A stretch of DNA of 44,925 nucleotides from Acidimicrobium sp. (lineage in GTDB: Bacteria > Actinomycetota > Acidimicrobiia > Acidimicrobiales > Ilumatobacteraceae): NCBI GenBank assembly GCA_002737635.1, contig NSIC01000003.1, forward strand, positions 1 through 44,925. The letters are read 5' to 3'. Shown here piece after piece: positions 35,013-43,915 of the stretch (position 1 is its first letter; each line of letters opens with the position of its first letter). A program made the translations under genes and the position numbers. A model generated the notes under the pieces. That model was not told the DNA's origin, did no database searches, and saw nothing but the letters and a program-made list of their open reading frames with translations.

Positions 35013-36980
35013 ATGGCTGTAACTAAAGCGAAACCAGCGTCTGTAAAGAGCGGTTCGGCGACTTACGCAGCCAAAGATATTCAAGTTCTCGAAGGCCTCG
35101 ATCCGGTGCGCAAACGGCCAGGCATGTACATCGGTTCGACTGGTTTAAACGGCTTACATCACCTCATTTGGGAGGTTGTAGACAACTCGGTTGACGAGGC
35201 AATGGCGGGGTTTTGCACCCGCATCACCATCACTTTGCACGAAGACGGTTCGTGTGAGGTGCAAGACAACGGTCGTGGCATTCCGGTTGATCCTTATCCG
35301 TCCGGTCCGCACAAAGGCAAGAGCGCGCTCGAAGTTGTGTTGACGGTTTTGCACGCCGGAGGCAAGTTCGGCGGCGAAGGTTACAAAGTGTCCGGTGGCT
35401 TGCATGGTGTTGGTGTAAGCGTCGTCAATGCGTTGTCAAAAAAATTGATTGCCGAAATTGATCGTGACGGAACAAGATTCAAACAAGAGTTTGTCGACGG
35501 CGGAAAACCAAAATCAAAAATTCAAAAAGTTGGTGCGTCACCATCGAAGACCAACGGTACGTCAATAACTTTTTACCCTGACCCAGAGATTTTTGCGTCT
35601 GAAGGCGTCGAGTTTGTTGCCCGCACAGTTCTTGAGCGTTTGCAGACGATTGCTTTTTTGAATCGTGATCTCGAAGTTGTGTTCGAAGACAAACGAGCCG
35701 GCAAAAAAGACAAGGTCACCTATCAATACAAAGGTGGCATCATCGATTTTGTAAAACACTTAAATGTCTCGCGTGAATCACTGTTCAATAAGGTTGCTTC
35801 TTACGAAGCCAGCGAGTCAGACCAAACCCTTGAGATTGCCCTGCAATGGAATACCGGCTATTACGAGGGCATTTATGGTTACGCCAACGGCATTTCAACG
35901 ATCGAAGGCGGCATGCATGTCGAAGGGTTCAAGACGGCTTTGACCTCGGTAGTCAATAAATATGCCCGTTCATCTGGTGGTCTCAAAGAAAAAGAAGAAA
36001 ACCTCCTCGGCGAAGACATTCGTGAAGGTTTGACGGCGATCGTCACGGTGAAGTTGCGCGAACCACAATTTGAAGGTCAGACAAAAGCCAAACTTGGCAA
36101 TGTGTCGATCAGATCGTTCGTGCAAAAAGAAACGAACACCAAACTCGAAGAGTGGATGCTCGAGAACCCGACAGAAGCGAACCGCATCGTCAAAAAAGCC
36201 GTTGCTGCTGCACAAGCACGTATCGCTGCAAAAAATGCACGCAACGCAGTGCGTCGCAAAACCGCATTGAGTGGTGCGGGCATGCCCGACAAACTCAAAG
36301 ACTGTCAAAGCGCCAACCCAGCCGATAGCGAACTTTTTATTGTTGAAGGCGACTCAGCAGGCGGCACTGCAGTTGATGCGCGCGATCCACAAACTCAAGC
36401 GATTTTGCCGATCCGCGGAAAAATTTTAAATGTTGAGCGAGCCCGTCTCGACAAAATGTTGAAGAACACCGAGGTGCAAGCGTTGATCACAGCGATTGGT
36501 GGTGGCGTTGGCAACGACGAGTTTGCGGCTGAAAAAGCCCGCTACCACAAGGTGATTATCTTGGCTGATGCTGATGTTGACGGCAGTCATATTCGCACTT
36601 TGCTGTTGACATTTTTCTATCGACAGATGCGACCGATGGTTGAAAGCGGTTTCATCTACATTGCCCAACCGCCGTTGTTCTCAACCGAAGTCGGCAAAGA
36701 AAAGACATATCTCAAAGACGAGTCAGCAAAAGAAAAATTCTTGGCGGCAAACCCAAATCACAAAAAAGAATTTCAACGCCTGAAGGGTCTCGGCGAAATG
36801 GACTGGCAAGAATTGCGCAGCACCACAATGGACTCAGCCACGCGCACTTTGTTGCAGGTCAATGTTGAAGAAGCGGCTGAAGCCGAAAACATAATGAGTG
36901 TGTTGATGGGCGATGATGTTGAGAGCCGCAAGTCATTTATCCAAAAAAATGCACGCGATGTGCGCAACCTCGACTTCTAA
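35013..36980 (+). CDS. gyrB: DNA gyrase subunit B
   Basis: LEGLDPVRKRPGMYIGSTG, GRGIPVD, EGDSAGGTA, LADADVDGSHIRTLLLTFFYR. Confidence 0.98.
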   Translation: MAVTKAKPASVKSGSATYAAKDIQVLEGLDPVRKRPGMYIGSTGLNGLHHLIWEVVDNSVDEAMAGFCTRITITLHEDGSCEVQDNGRGIPVDPYPSGPHKGKSALEVVLTVLHAGGKFGGEGYKVSGGLHGVGVSVVNALSKKLIAEIDRDGTRFKQEFVDGGKPKSKIQKVGASPSKTNGTSITFYPDPEIFASEGVEFVARTVLERLQTIAFLNRDLEVVFEDKRAGKKDKVTYQYKGGIIDFVKHLNVSRESLFNKVASYEASESDQTLEIALQWNTGYYEGIYGYANGISTIEGGMHVEGFKTALTSVVNKYARSSGGLKEKEENLLGEDIREGLTAIVTVKLREPQFEGQTKAKLGNVSIRSFVQKETNTKLEEWMLENPTEANRIVKKAVAAAQARIAAKNARNAVRRKTALSGAGMPDKLKDCQSANPADSELFIVEGDSAGGTAVDARDPQTQAILPIRGKILNVERARLDKMLKNTEVQALITAIGGGVGNDEFAAEKARYHKVIILADADVDGSHIRTLLLTFFYRQMRPMVESGFIYIAQPPLFSTEVGKEKTYLKDESAKEKFLAANPNHKKEFQRLKGLGEMDWQELRSTTMDSATRTLLQVNVEEAAEAENIMSVLMGDDVESRKSFIQKNARDVRNLDF

Positions 36981-37007
36981 AGAATTACCAACTAGGACAC
37001 CACGACC

Positions 37008-39530
37008 ATGGCCGCAAAGAAACCAGCGAAAAAGTTGAACAAAAAAACGGTGCCGAAGGCCTCGACGTCGGCAAAAAATTCTGGTTCGGCGCAACTGCCA
37101 CTTGCGCCAAGCGAAAGCGTGCAACCGGTGCAATTGCAAGACGAAATGGAGCGATCATTTTTAGATTACGCCATGTCGGTGATTATGTCGCGTGCGTTGC
37201 CCGATGTTCGAGATGGTTTGAAGCCGGTGCATCGTCGAATCATCTGGGACATGCATCAACAGGGTTTCAGACCCGACCGGCCATTCGTCAAGTGCGCGCG
37301 CGTTACTGGCGACACGATGGCGCGATATCACCCGCACGGTGACGGGGCAATTTACGATGCTCTGGTTCGCATGGCCCAACCGTTTTCGTTGCGTCACCCG
37401 TTAATAGATTTTCACGGTAACTACGGGTCTCCTGACTTTGGCCCGGCAGCGAGTCGCTATACCGAGTCGCGGTTGCATCCATTGGCGATGCAGTTGCTCG
37501 CCGATATCGACGAAGACACAGTCAATTTAATTTCAAACTACGACGGCACATCTGAAGAACCATCGGTATTGCCGGCGCGGTTTCCGAACTTGTTGGTCAA
37601 CGGTTCGCAGGGAATCGCTGTTGGTATGGCCACGAGCATTCCGCCGCACAATCTCGGCGAAGTTGTTGACGCGACGTTGCATTTGATCGAGAACCCCGAG
37701 GCGTCGATCGCCGACTTGATGAAATTCGTCAAAGGGCCAGATTTTCCGACTGGCGGTTTGATTTTGGGTCGTAGCGGCATCAACGACGCCTATAAGACGG
37801 GTCGTGGCAGCATCAAGATGCGTGCAAAAGTTGCAATCGAAGACGGCGTGCGTGGCCAGATGCGCATCGTGGTTACCGAACTGCCGTATCAAGCAAGCTG
37901 TTCGGCGATTGCCGCTCGCATTCAAGAACTCGTAGATGGTGGCGACCTCGACGGCATCGCCGATGTCAACGACAACTCGTCGGGCGGCGAAACCAATTTG
38001 ATCATCACCCTCAAACGCGACGCCAATTCGAATGTCGTGATGAACAACTTGTTCAAACTGACGACACTGCAAACAAGTTTCCCGGTGAACATGGTTGCAC
38101 TTGTCGATGGTGTGCCACGCACAGTAAACCTGCGCGATGCGTTGCAAGGCTATGTGCGCCATCAAATTGATGTAATCACTCGTCGCAGCAACTATCGCCT
38201 CAAGAAAGCTCAAGATCGGGGTCACATTCTCGAGGGTCGTCTCAAGGCATTGAACGTCATTGATGCAGTGATCAAAGTTATTCGTGGCAGTGAAGACGGC
38301 AACTCGGCAAAAGCAGCGTTGATGGGCAAACAATTCGGCTTCACCGAGCGACAAGCAATCGACATTCTTGACATGCAGTTGCGCCAGTTGACGCGATTGT
38401 CGCGTATCGATCTCGAAACCGAACAAAAAGACGTTCAGGCACAGATTAAAGAATTGAAAGCAATTTTGAACGACGACAAAAAATTGCGCGCGGTTATTTC
38501 GAAAGAACTTTCTGTAGTTCGCGAAACTTTCGCCACAGATCGCGTCTGCAAAATCACCGCTGATGTGGGCGAGATGAGCATCGAAGACCTGGTTGACAAC
38601 CGCGAACTTGTTGTTGTTATGACACAGGCCCAATACGTCAAGAGTGTTTCGGCTGATTCATTTAGATCGCAGGGTCGTGGCGGTCGTGGTGTGTCGGGTG
38701 CAAAAATGAAAGATGCTGACATCGTGCGCAACGTCATTTTCACGACAACGCATGCATACTTGTTGTTCTTTTCGAATCGCGGTCGCGTTTATCGCTTGCG
38801 TGCACTCGAAATACCAGAGCGTGAACGCACAGCGAAGGGCATTCCGATTGTCAATTTGTTGCCCCTACAAAACGGCGAAACAATTCAGGCAATCATCGAC
38901 ACACGCGAATTTCCTGGCACTCGCTATTTATTCTTCGTTTCCCGTCAAGGTCAGGTTAAGAAGACTGCATTCAATGAATATGACTCGTCTCGCCGTGATG
39001 GTTTGATTGCTCTCAAACTGCGACCAAAAGATGAACTTGTTCGCGTGATTGAAACCGGCGGCACCGATGACGTATTTATCGTCAGTCGTGGCGGGCAGAC
39101 AATTCGCTTCTCCGAAAAACAAGTTCGACCAATGGGCCGGTCGGCCGCCGGTGTGCGCGGCATGCGTTTACGCGCAGGGGACGAAGTTGTGTCAGTTGAT
39201 GTGGCTAAAGATGACGCGTCGATCTTGCTCGTAACCGAATCTGGTTATGGCAAGCGCACGCAGATCAGCAGCTTCACCCGCAAAGGTCGCGGCGGCATGG
39301 GCATGATCGGCATCAAGTTGACCGGCAAAAAAGGTCGAGTAGTTGCGGCGTTTATGGTCGGCATCGAGGACGAAATTGTTGCGGTGTCGTCAGCCGGCAC
39401 CACAATTCGTACTCCAGTTAAAGAGATTTCTAGCCAGGGTCGCGCCGCCACAGGTGTGCGTGTGATGAGCCTTGGTGCGGGTCAAGTGGTGGCGTCGGTT
39501 GCGCCGATCTTGGCTAGCGACGAAGTATAA
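37008..39530 (+). CDS. gyrA: DNA gyrase subunit A
   Basis: [32 protein letters not shown]-containing [18 protein letters not shown]; GyrA-box-like QGRGGRG. Confidence 0.98.
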   Translation: MAAKKPAKKLNKKTVPKASTSAKNSGSAQLPLAPSESVQPVQLQDEMERSFLDYAMSVIMSRALPDVRDGLKPVHRRIIWDMHQQGFRPDRPFVKCARVTGDTMARYHPHGDGAIYDALVRMAQPFSLRHPLIDFHGNYGSPDFGPAASRYTESRLHPLAMQLLADIDEDTVNLISNYDGTSEEPSVLPARFPNLLVNGSQGIAVGMATSIPPHNLGEVVDATLHLIENPEASIADLMKFVKGPDFPTGGLILGRSGINDAYKTGRGSIKMRAKVAIEDGVRGQMRIVVTELPYQASCSAIAARIQELVDGGDLDGIADVNDNSSGGETNLIITLKRDANSNVVMNNLFKLTTLQTSFPVNMVALVDGVPRTVNLRDALQGYVRHQIDVITRRSNYRLKKAQDRGHILEGRLKALNVIDAVIKVIRGSEDGNSAKAALMGKQFGFTERQAIDILDMQLRQLTRLSRIDLETEQKDVQAQIKELKAILNDDKKLRAVISKELSVVRETFATDRVCKITADVGEMSIEDLVDNRELVVVMTQAQYVKSVSADSFRSQGRGGRGVSGAKMKDADIVRNVIFTTTHAYLLFFSNRGRVYRLRALEIPERERTAKGIPIVNLLPLQNGETIQAIIDTREFPGTRYLFFVSRQGQVKKTAFNEYDSSRRDGLIALKLRPKDELVRVIETGGTDDVFIVSRGGQTIRFSEKQVRPMGRSAAGVRGMRLRAGDEVVSVDVAKDDASILLVTESGYGKRTQISSFTRKGRGGMGMIGIKLTGKKGRVVAAFMVGIEDEIVAVSSAGTTIRTPVKEISSQGRAATGVRVMSLGAGQVVASVAPILASDEV

Positions 39531-39537
39531 ATTTTTT

Positions 39538-39888
39538 ATTCCTTCGCGTAGTTCTAAATTTGAAAGTGGTTCGGCTACTTTCTTTGTGCTGATCACGATG
39601 GCGTTGATGAGTGCGGCGCTCTATTCGCTGGCGCACACTGGCACTCGCCTGATCAATGCACAGCAGAGTCAGTTTGCCGCCGACTCGTCGGCGTTGGGTT
39701 GTGTTTTGGCGCAACAAGATGCGCCACAAGAATTCGCAGAGCAAATCGCCGAGCAAAACTTCGCGCATGTTATTGAGTTCGAAACATCTTTTGATCGGTG
39801 CGTGGTTGTTGTTGAGGTTGATAATGTGATACGCCGCGCAGCGGCCGTGTCAGTTGGGGGTTTAGATCTGCCTACACTGCAAAGATGA
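39538..39888 (+). CDS. Short membrane-anchored TadE-like protein (start uncertain)
   Basis: FESGSATFFVLITMALMSAALYSLAHTGTRLINAQQSQFAADSSALG; candidate starts TTG 39472/39499 overlapping gyrA or ATT 39538; overlaps the next gene as ATGA. Confidence 0.55.
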   Translation: MPSRSSKFESGSATFFVLITMALMSAALYSLAHTGTRLINAQQSQFAADSSALGCVLAQQDAPQEFAEQIAEQNFAHVIEFETSFDRCVVVVEVDNVIRRAAAVSVGGLDLPTLQR

Positions 39889-40307
39889 GCATTAAGCCAA
39901 GTTCAGCAACCGCCAAGCCACGCGTGCGGCGAGTTTCGCGAGTAATTCGCGATATCGACCCCTGGTCGGTGTTCAAGGTTGGCTTGGTGTTTCATTTGGT
40001 TTGTTATTTCGTGGCGCTAATTTCGCTGGTGTTGTTATGGAATGTCGCGCAGTCGACTGGCACGCTCGACAATGTCGAAAACTTTATGGAGTCGTTTGGT
40101 TGGGAGACCTTCAGATTTGATGGCTCTGAGTTGTTTGGCAATCTTTGGGTACTCGGTCTTTTGGGTGTAATTTTAGGGACAGGTCTTTGGGTGCTTCTGG
40201 CGACAATCTTTAACTTGATCACCGATTTGGTGGGTGGCGTTCGAGTCACGGTGCTCGAAGAAGAAGTGCGAATTATTGCAGTTGAGGGTGACGAAACGGC
40301 ACAGTAG
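39885..40307 (+). CDS. DUF3566 transmembrane protein
   Basis: RRVSRVIRDIDPWSVFKVGLVFHLVCYFVALISLVLLW...NLITDLVGGVRVTVLEE; conserved position after gyrA. Confidence 0.85.
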   Translation: MSIKPSSATAKPRVRRVSRVIRDIDPWSVFKVGLVFHLVCYFVALISLVLLWNVAQSTGTLDNVENFMESFGWETFRFDGSELFGNLWVLGLLGVILGTGLWVLLATIFNLITDLVGGVRVTVLEEEVRIIAVEGDETAQ

Positions 40308-40331
40308 CCTTGCAAGTCCTCGTTTTAATTC

Positions 40332-40405
40332 GGGGCTATAGCTCAGTTGGTTAGAGCGCATCCCTGATAAGGATGAGGTCACAAGTTCGATTCTTGTTAG
40401 CCCCA
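40332..40405 (+). tRNA. tRNA-Ile (anticodon GAT)
   Basis: GGGGCTATAGCTCAGTTGGTTAGAGCGCATCCCTGATAAGGATGAGGTCACAAGTTCGATTCTTGTTAGCCCCA. Confidence 0.96.
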
Positions 40406-40415
40406 CGGAGGATTT

Positions 40416-40547
40416 ATGAAGTTTATTAGACGAGCTTTACTTGCTTTGAGTGTTGCCAGTGCTGTTGCCGGGGTTTTGCGCTTCAAGGGCAAAGGTGTCG
40501 GGGCGATCAAACAGGGCGGTTGGCGAAAAATCACCGACCAAAAGTAA
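40416..40547 (+). CDS. 43-aa small protein, unknown function (absent from ORF track)
   Basis: MKFIRRALLALSVASAVAGVLRFKGKGVGAIKQGGWRKITDQK*; strong SD (GGAGG) 5 nt before ATG. Confidence 0.6.
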   Translation: MKFIRRALLALSVASAVAGVLRFKGKGVGAIKQGGWRKITDQK

Positions 40548-40559
40548 CGAATAATTCTG

Positions 40560-41540
40560 ATGATCGGAGTTTTCGGTGCTGGTGTTGTTGGTGCAAGAGT
40601 TGCTGAATCTCTTTCGATTGACTCAGTCACACCAATCTGCGTCTACGACGCGTCACAAGTAGTTGCTCAACGTCTTGCTCGTCGGTTACTCGAGACAAGT
40701 TTACTTATTCAAGCTGTCGGTCGCAGCGAACTAAACAAGGCAAAAGTAGTCGTGCTTGCCGGGCCATCACCACACGCTCTAATTGCCCGAGAATTGCTCG
40801 AAAAAAATATCTCAGTGGTTTCAACGAGTGACGACATTGCTGACTGTCTAAACCTGCTGACACTTTCTGACCTGGCAATCAGAAATAAAGTTACGCTGAT
40901 TATCGGTGCGGCGGCGTCACCCGGCATGTCCGGACTTTTAGTTAGCAACATCAGCAAAGGGTTTGATTCAATTGATGAAGTGCATGTTGCACTGCATGGC
41001 ACTGGCGGTCCGGCGTGTGCCCGCCAACACCATCGCGCACTTTCAGGTCAATCAATTGGTTGGCATGATGGCGAATGGTTGCGTCGACCCGCGGGGAGTG
41101 GTCGTGAGTTGTGTTGGTTTCCGGAGCCTGTTGGTGCCTACGACTGTTATCGCGGCGAACTTCCTGATCCGCTTTTGATCAAGCGCGCGTTCCCTGAGTT
41201 AAGCCGTGTTACTGTTCGCGTTTCAGCGACTCGTCGCGATCGCGTTTTTGCCCGAATGCCGATGTTGATTCCGCCGCAAGCAGAAGGCGGTATGGGTGGT
41301 CTGCGCGTCGAAGTTCGCGGTACCAAGAATGGCGAGAGAGTTGTAGATGTAGTTGGTGTCGCTGAGCGGGCTGGACAAGTAGCCGGGGTAGTAAGTGGTT
41401 GTGTGGCGCGATCAATTAGCGCAGACGAGATCTCGCGACCGGGAGCTTTTGTTCTAGGTGAAACTGCGATGCCAAACGAAATTATTTTCAGTCGAGTGTT
41501 GGCGTGCGGGGTTCAGGCGCACTCTTTCGTTCGCGCTTGA
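40560..41540 (+). CDS. NAD(P)-binding oxidoreductase, saccharopine dehydrogenase-like
   Basis: N-terminal Rossmann MIGVFGAGVVGARVAESLSI; GAAASPGMSGLLVS. Confidence 0.6.
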   Translation: MIGVFGAGVVGARVAESLSIDSVTPICVYDASQVVAQRLARRLLETSLLIQAVGRSELNKAKVVVLAGPSPHALIARELLEKNISVVSTSDDIADCLNLLTLSDLAIRNKVTLIIGAAASPGMSGLLVSNISKGFDSIDEVHVALHGTGGPACARQHHRALSGQSIGWHDGEWLRRPAGSGRELCWFPEPVGAYDCYRGELPDPLLIKRAFPELSRVTVRVSATRRDRVFARMPMLIPPQAEGGMGGLRVEVRGTKNGERVVDVVGVAERAGQVAGVVSGCVARSISADEISRPGAFVLGETAMPNEIIFSRVLACGVQAHSFVRA

Positions 41541-41551
41541 TTAAATAACTG

Positions 41552-41581
41552 ATTCTCACTAATTCTCATATAGGTTATGAG
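41552..41581. promoter_or_regulatory. Candidate operator upstream of the Fur-family gene
   Basis: 10-bp-spaced direct repeats ATTCTCA (41552-41558, 41562-41568) and inverted repeat CTCATA-N5-TATGAG (41565-41581). Confidence 0.4.
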
Positions 41582-41583
41582 GC

Positions 41584-42069
41584 ATGTCGAGTGGGCATAA
41601 ACACGTTAAATCAGAAAATTCTGATGTACATATCGAGGTGGCGCGGCGATTCGTGCAACACGACCAACGTTATTCATCGAAGCGTCGGGCGATCGTGTCG
41701 ATGCTCGAAACTTCAGACCGACCATTAACCATCATCGAGATTTTGCAGCGTTCAAAAAATTTTAAAGGTACTAAAAATGAGATTGCACAAAGTTCGCTAT
41801 ACCGCAATTTGGTCGTGCTCGAAGAAGTTGGAGCGGTGCAAAAAGTAGTCAGCACCGACGACAACGGTCGTTATGAATTAAATGAAGAAATTCTCGGTCA
41901 TCACCACCATCTGTTGTGCTCGAAATGTGGCGATGTGCGCGACGTGATCATTCCTGAGGATCTCGAAGAAAAACTTGACGTGGCGTTGAGTCAAATCGCC
42001 AAACGGTCGGGGTTCAAGTTAGACCAGCATCGACTGGACTTAATCGGCAGATGCAAAAAGTGCGCCTGA
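41584..42069 (+). CDS. Fur-family metal-dependent transcriptional regulator
   Basis: Winged-helix KRRAIVSMLETSDRPLTIIEIL; HHHHLLCSKCGDV and C-terminal CKKC. Confidence 0.92.
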   Translation: MSSGHKHVKSENSDVHIEVARRFVQHDQRYSSKRRAIVSMLETSDRPLTIIEILQRSKNFKGTKNEIAQSSLYRNLVVLEEVGAVQKVVSTDDNGRYELNEEILGHHHHLLCSKCGDVRDVIIPEDLEEKLDVALSQIAKRSGFKLDQHRLDLIGRCKKCA

Positions 42070-42070
42070 G

Positions 42071-42541
42071 CTAGTTTTTGTTGATCTTGGCGATCTGCTC
42101 GCTGAGTCGATCAATTTGCTCTTTCAATTCGTCGGCTGTGACGACGTTTGCAAGTGCAAGTTGCACGCTGGCGATTTCGCGAGCGAGAAATTCGGCATCA
42201 TTTTGCGTGCGAGTTGCCACATTGCGATCAACTTGTGCCTGTTCGCGATCCCGACTTTCTTGACGATTGTGTGCGAGCAAAATTAGTGGCGCAGCATATG
42301 CAGCCTGAATTGAAAACATCAGATTCAACAAGATGAAAGGATATTTATCCCACCGAAAAGAAATAAACGCAATGTTGATGCCGACCCAAATCAGCACCAA
42401 CACCGACTGAATCACCAAGAATCGGGCCGTGCCCATGACGCGAGCGATATTTTCGGCGAACTGACCGAAAGCCGAGCGGTTGTATTGAACACCGATCTTG
42501 GGTTGGTTGCGTGGGCGACCGAGGTCTTCACTGCGCTTCAC
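42071..42541 (-). CDS. DUF1003 membrane protein
   Basis: FAENIARVMGTARFLVIQSVLVLIWVGINIAFISFRWDKYPFILLNLMFSIQAAYAAPLILLAHNRQ. Confidence 0.88.
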   Translation of the reverse strand: MKRSEDLGRPRNQPKIGVQYNRSAFGQFAENIARVMGTARFLVIQSVLVLIWVGINIAFISFRWDKYPFILLNLMFSIQAAYAAPLILLAHNRQESRDREQAQVDRNVATRTQNDAEFLAREIASVQLALANVVTADELKEQIDRLSEQIAKINKN

Positions 42542-43740
42542 TTGAGCCGCCAGTCTGCCGGCAAGGCGTTGTCGAGCACGTCGTCAACAGTTACGGCGCC
42601 AAGTAGCCGACCATTTGCGTCGCAAACGCCGACGGCGAGCATGTTGTATGAAGCGAGTCGCTTTGCTACATCGCGATCGCCGAGCATCGGATCAATAGTC
42701 GGTTCGTTTTCTAGACATTGCTTGAGCATCATGCTTGGGCGCTCACGCAATAGGCGCTGAAAATGTACGACACCGAGATATGTGCCAGTTGGTGGATAGT
42801 GCGGTGCGTGCGCCACAAAAACTTGCGCCGCAATCGACACAAGTCGCTCGGGGTCGCGAATGTGGGCGAGCGCCTCAGCAACTGTTGAGTCTGGTCCGAG
42901 CACGATGATGTCTGGTGTCATCAACGAACCAGCAGTGCCACTTGGGTATGACAACAACTGACGCATCGTCTCAGCGTCTTCGTCGTCCATCGCGGCCAAA
43001 ACTTTTGTGCGCTGATCGATGCCCATTTGGCCGAGCAAGTCGGCGAGGTCGTCGTATTCCATTTCGTCGAACACGCTCGTCAATCGCTCCATGTCTAGAT
43101 TTTCAATTAAGCGCAACTGCTCGTCTTCAGGCAGCTCTTCTAGTACATCGGCAAGGCGTTCGTCATCCATCGCGTCTGCAAGTTGACGGCGTTGCTCTGG
43201 TGGCAGTGCACGAATGATCGTCGCCACATCGCTGGCATGCATGTCACGAAGTCGTGCCGCTTCAGCCGCAATTGCAGTCGAAGGTGCGAACAATTCACTA
43301 ATTTCTTGCCAGTCAACCAAGCGATGACCCGAACGCCCGCTCAACAAGCCGCGCTTTGAAAGTCGAACTTTAGAAATCTGCCAAGAGGATGTTTTGCCAA
43401 CGTGATGCACCAAAGCAACATCGCTGACGATTTCACCGCCGTGCTTTTTATCCAATATGTCTTTGCCCAAAAGTTGTTCGCCAGATCGCGTGCGAAAGGG
43501 TGTGAGGTTGATGTCCCACGACTTGAGTTGTGCGCCAGAATTGTCGAGCGTGCTAATTCGAGTCGCGCTAACAAAAATGCGACGGCGCTGACTGGTGGCG
43601 ACAAAACCTAAAACTTTTGGCGCTTCGGTGCCGCGACCTGGAACGACGATAATGTCGTTGATTTTGCCGATGGCTTGACCACCGGCATCGAGCAGGGGTA
43701 AACGCATTATTCGAAATGCATACAGAAGTTCGCCACTCAT
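42538..43740 (-). CDS. PRC-barrel / MgtE N-terminal / CBS domain protein
   Basis: PRC-like LPLLDAGGQAIGKINDIIVV; MgtE_N ADAMDDERLADVLEELPEDEQLRLIENLDMER; CBS LMTPDIIVLGPDSTVAEALAHI. No MgtE TM channel domain; overlaps the DUF1003 gene. Confidence 0.88.
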   Translation of the reverse strand: MSGELLYAFRIMRLPLLDAGGQAIGKINDIIVVPGRGTEAPKVLGFVATSQRRRIFVSATRISTLDNSGAQLKSWDINLTPFRTRSGEQLLGKDILDKKHGGEIVSDVALVHHVGKTSSWQISKVRLSKRGLLSGRSGHRLVDWQEISELFAPSTAIAAEAARLRDMHASDVATIIRALPPEQRRQLADAMDDERLADVLEELPEDEQLRLIENLDMERLTSVFDEMEYDDLADLLGQMGIDQRTKVLAAMDDEDAETMRQLLSYPSGTAGSLMTPDIIVLGPDSTVAEALAHIRDPERLVSIAAQVFVAHAPHYPPTGTYLGVVHFQRLLRERPSMMLKQCLENEPTIDPMLGDRDVAKRLASYNMLAVGVCDANGRLLGAVTVDDVLDNALPADWRLK

Positions 43741-43811
43741 ATAGCGAGGATACCCCTTGATTATCGGCGAGATAGAACGAATTTTTCGCTGTTAGTGTTA
43801 CGTCGCCATAC

Positions 43812-43885
43812 GGGGACGTAGCTCAGCTGGCTAGAGCACCTGCTTTGCAAGCAGGGGGTCGTGGGTTCGACTCCCATCGTCTCCA
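43812..43885 (+). tRNA. tRNA-Ala (anticodon TGC)
   Basis: GGGGACGTAGCTCAGCTGGCTAGAGCACCTGCTTTGCAAGCAGGGGGTCGTGGGTTCGACTCCCATCGTCTCCA. Confidence 0.96.
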
Positions 43886-43915
43886 CTTGATTAATCAATT
43901 TATGTAGGTGGTTAC

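Noticed and set aside
37533-38633. 366-aa minus-strand ORF antisense to gyrA
   Set aside because: Shadow ORF inside a well-conserved gyrA; composition atypical and no recognisable motif.
12221-43885. tRNA genes considered as prophage/island attachment sites
   Set aside because: No integrase and no repeated tRNA 3' ends seen in the window; tRNA-Ile/Ala after gyrA is the normal actinobacterial arrangement.
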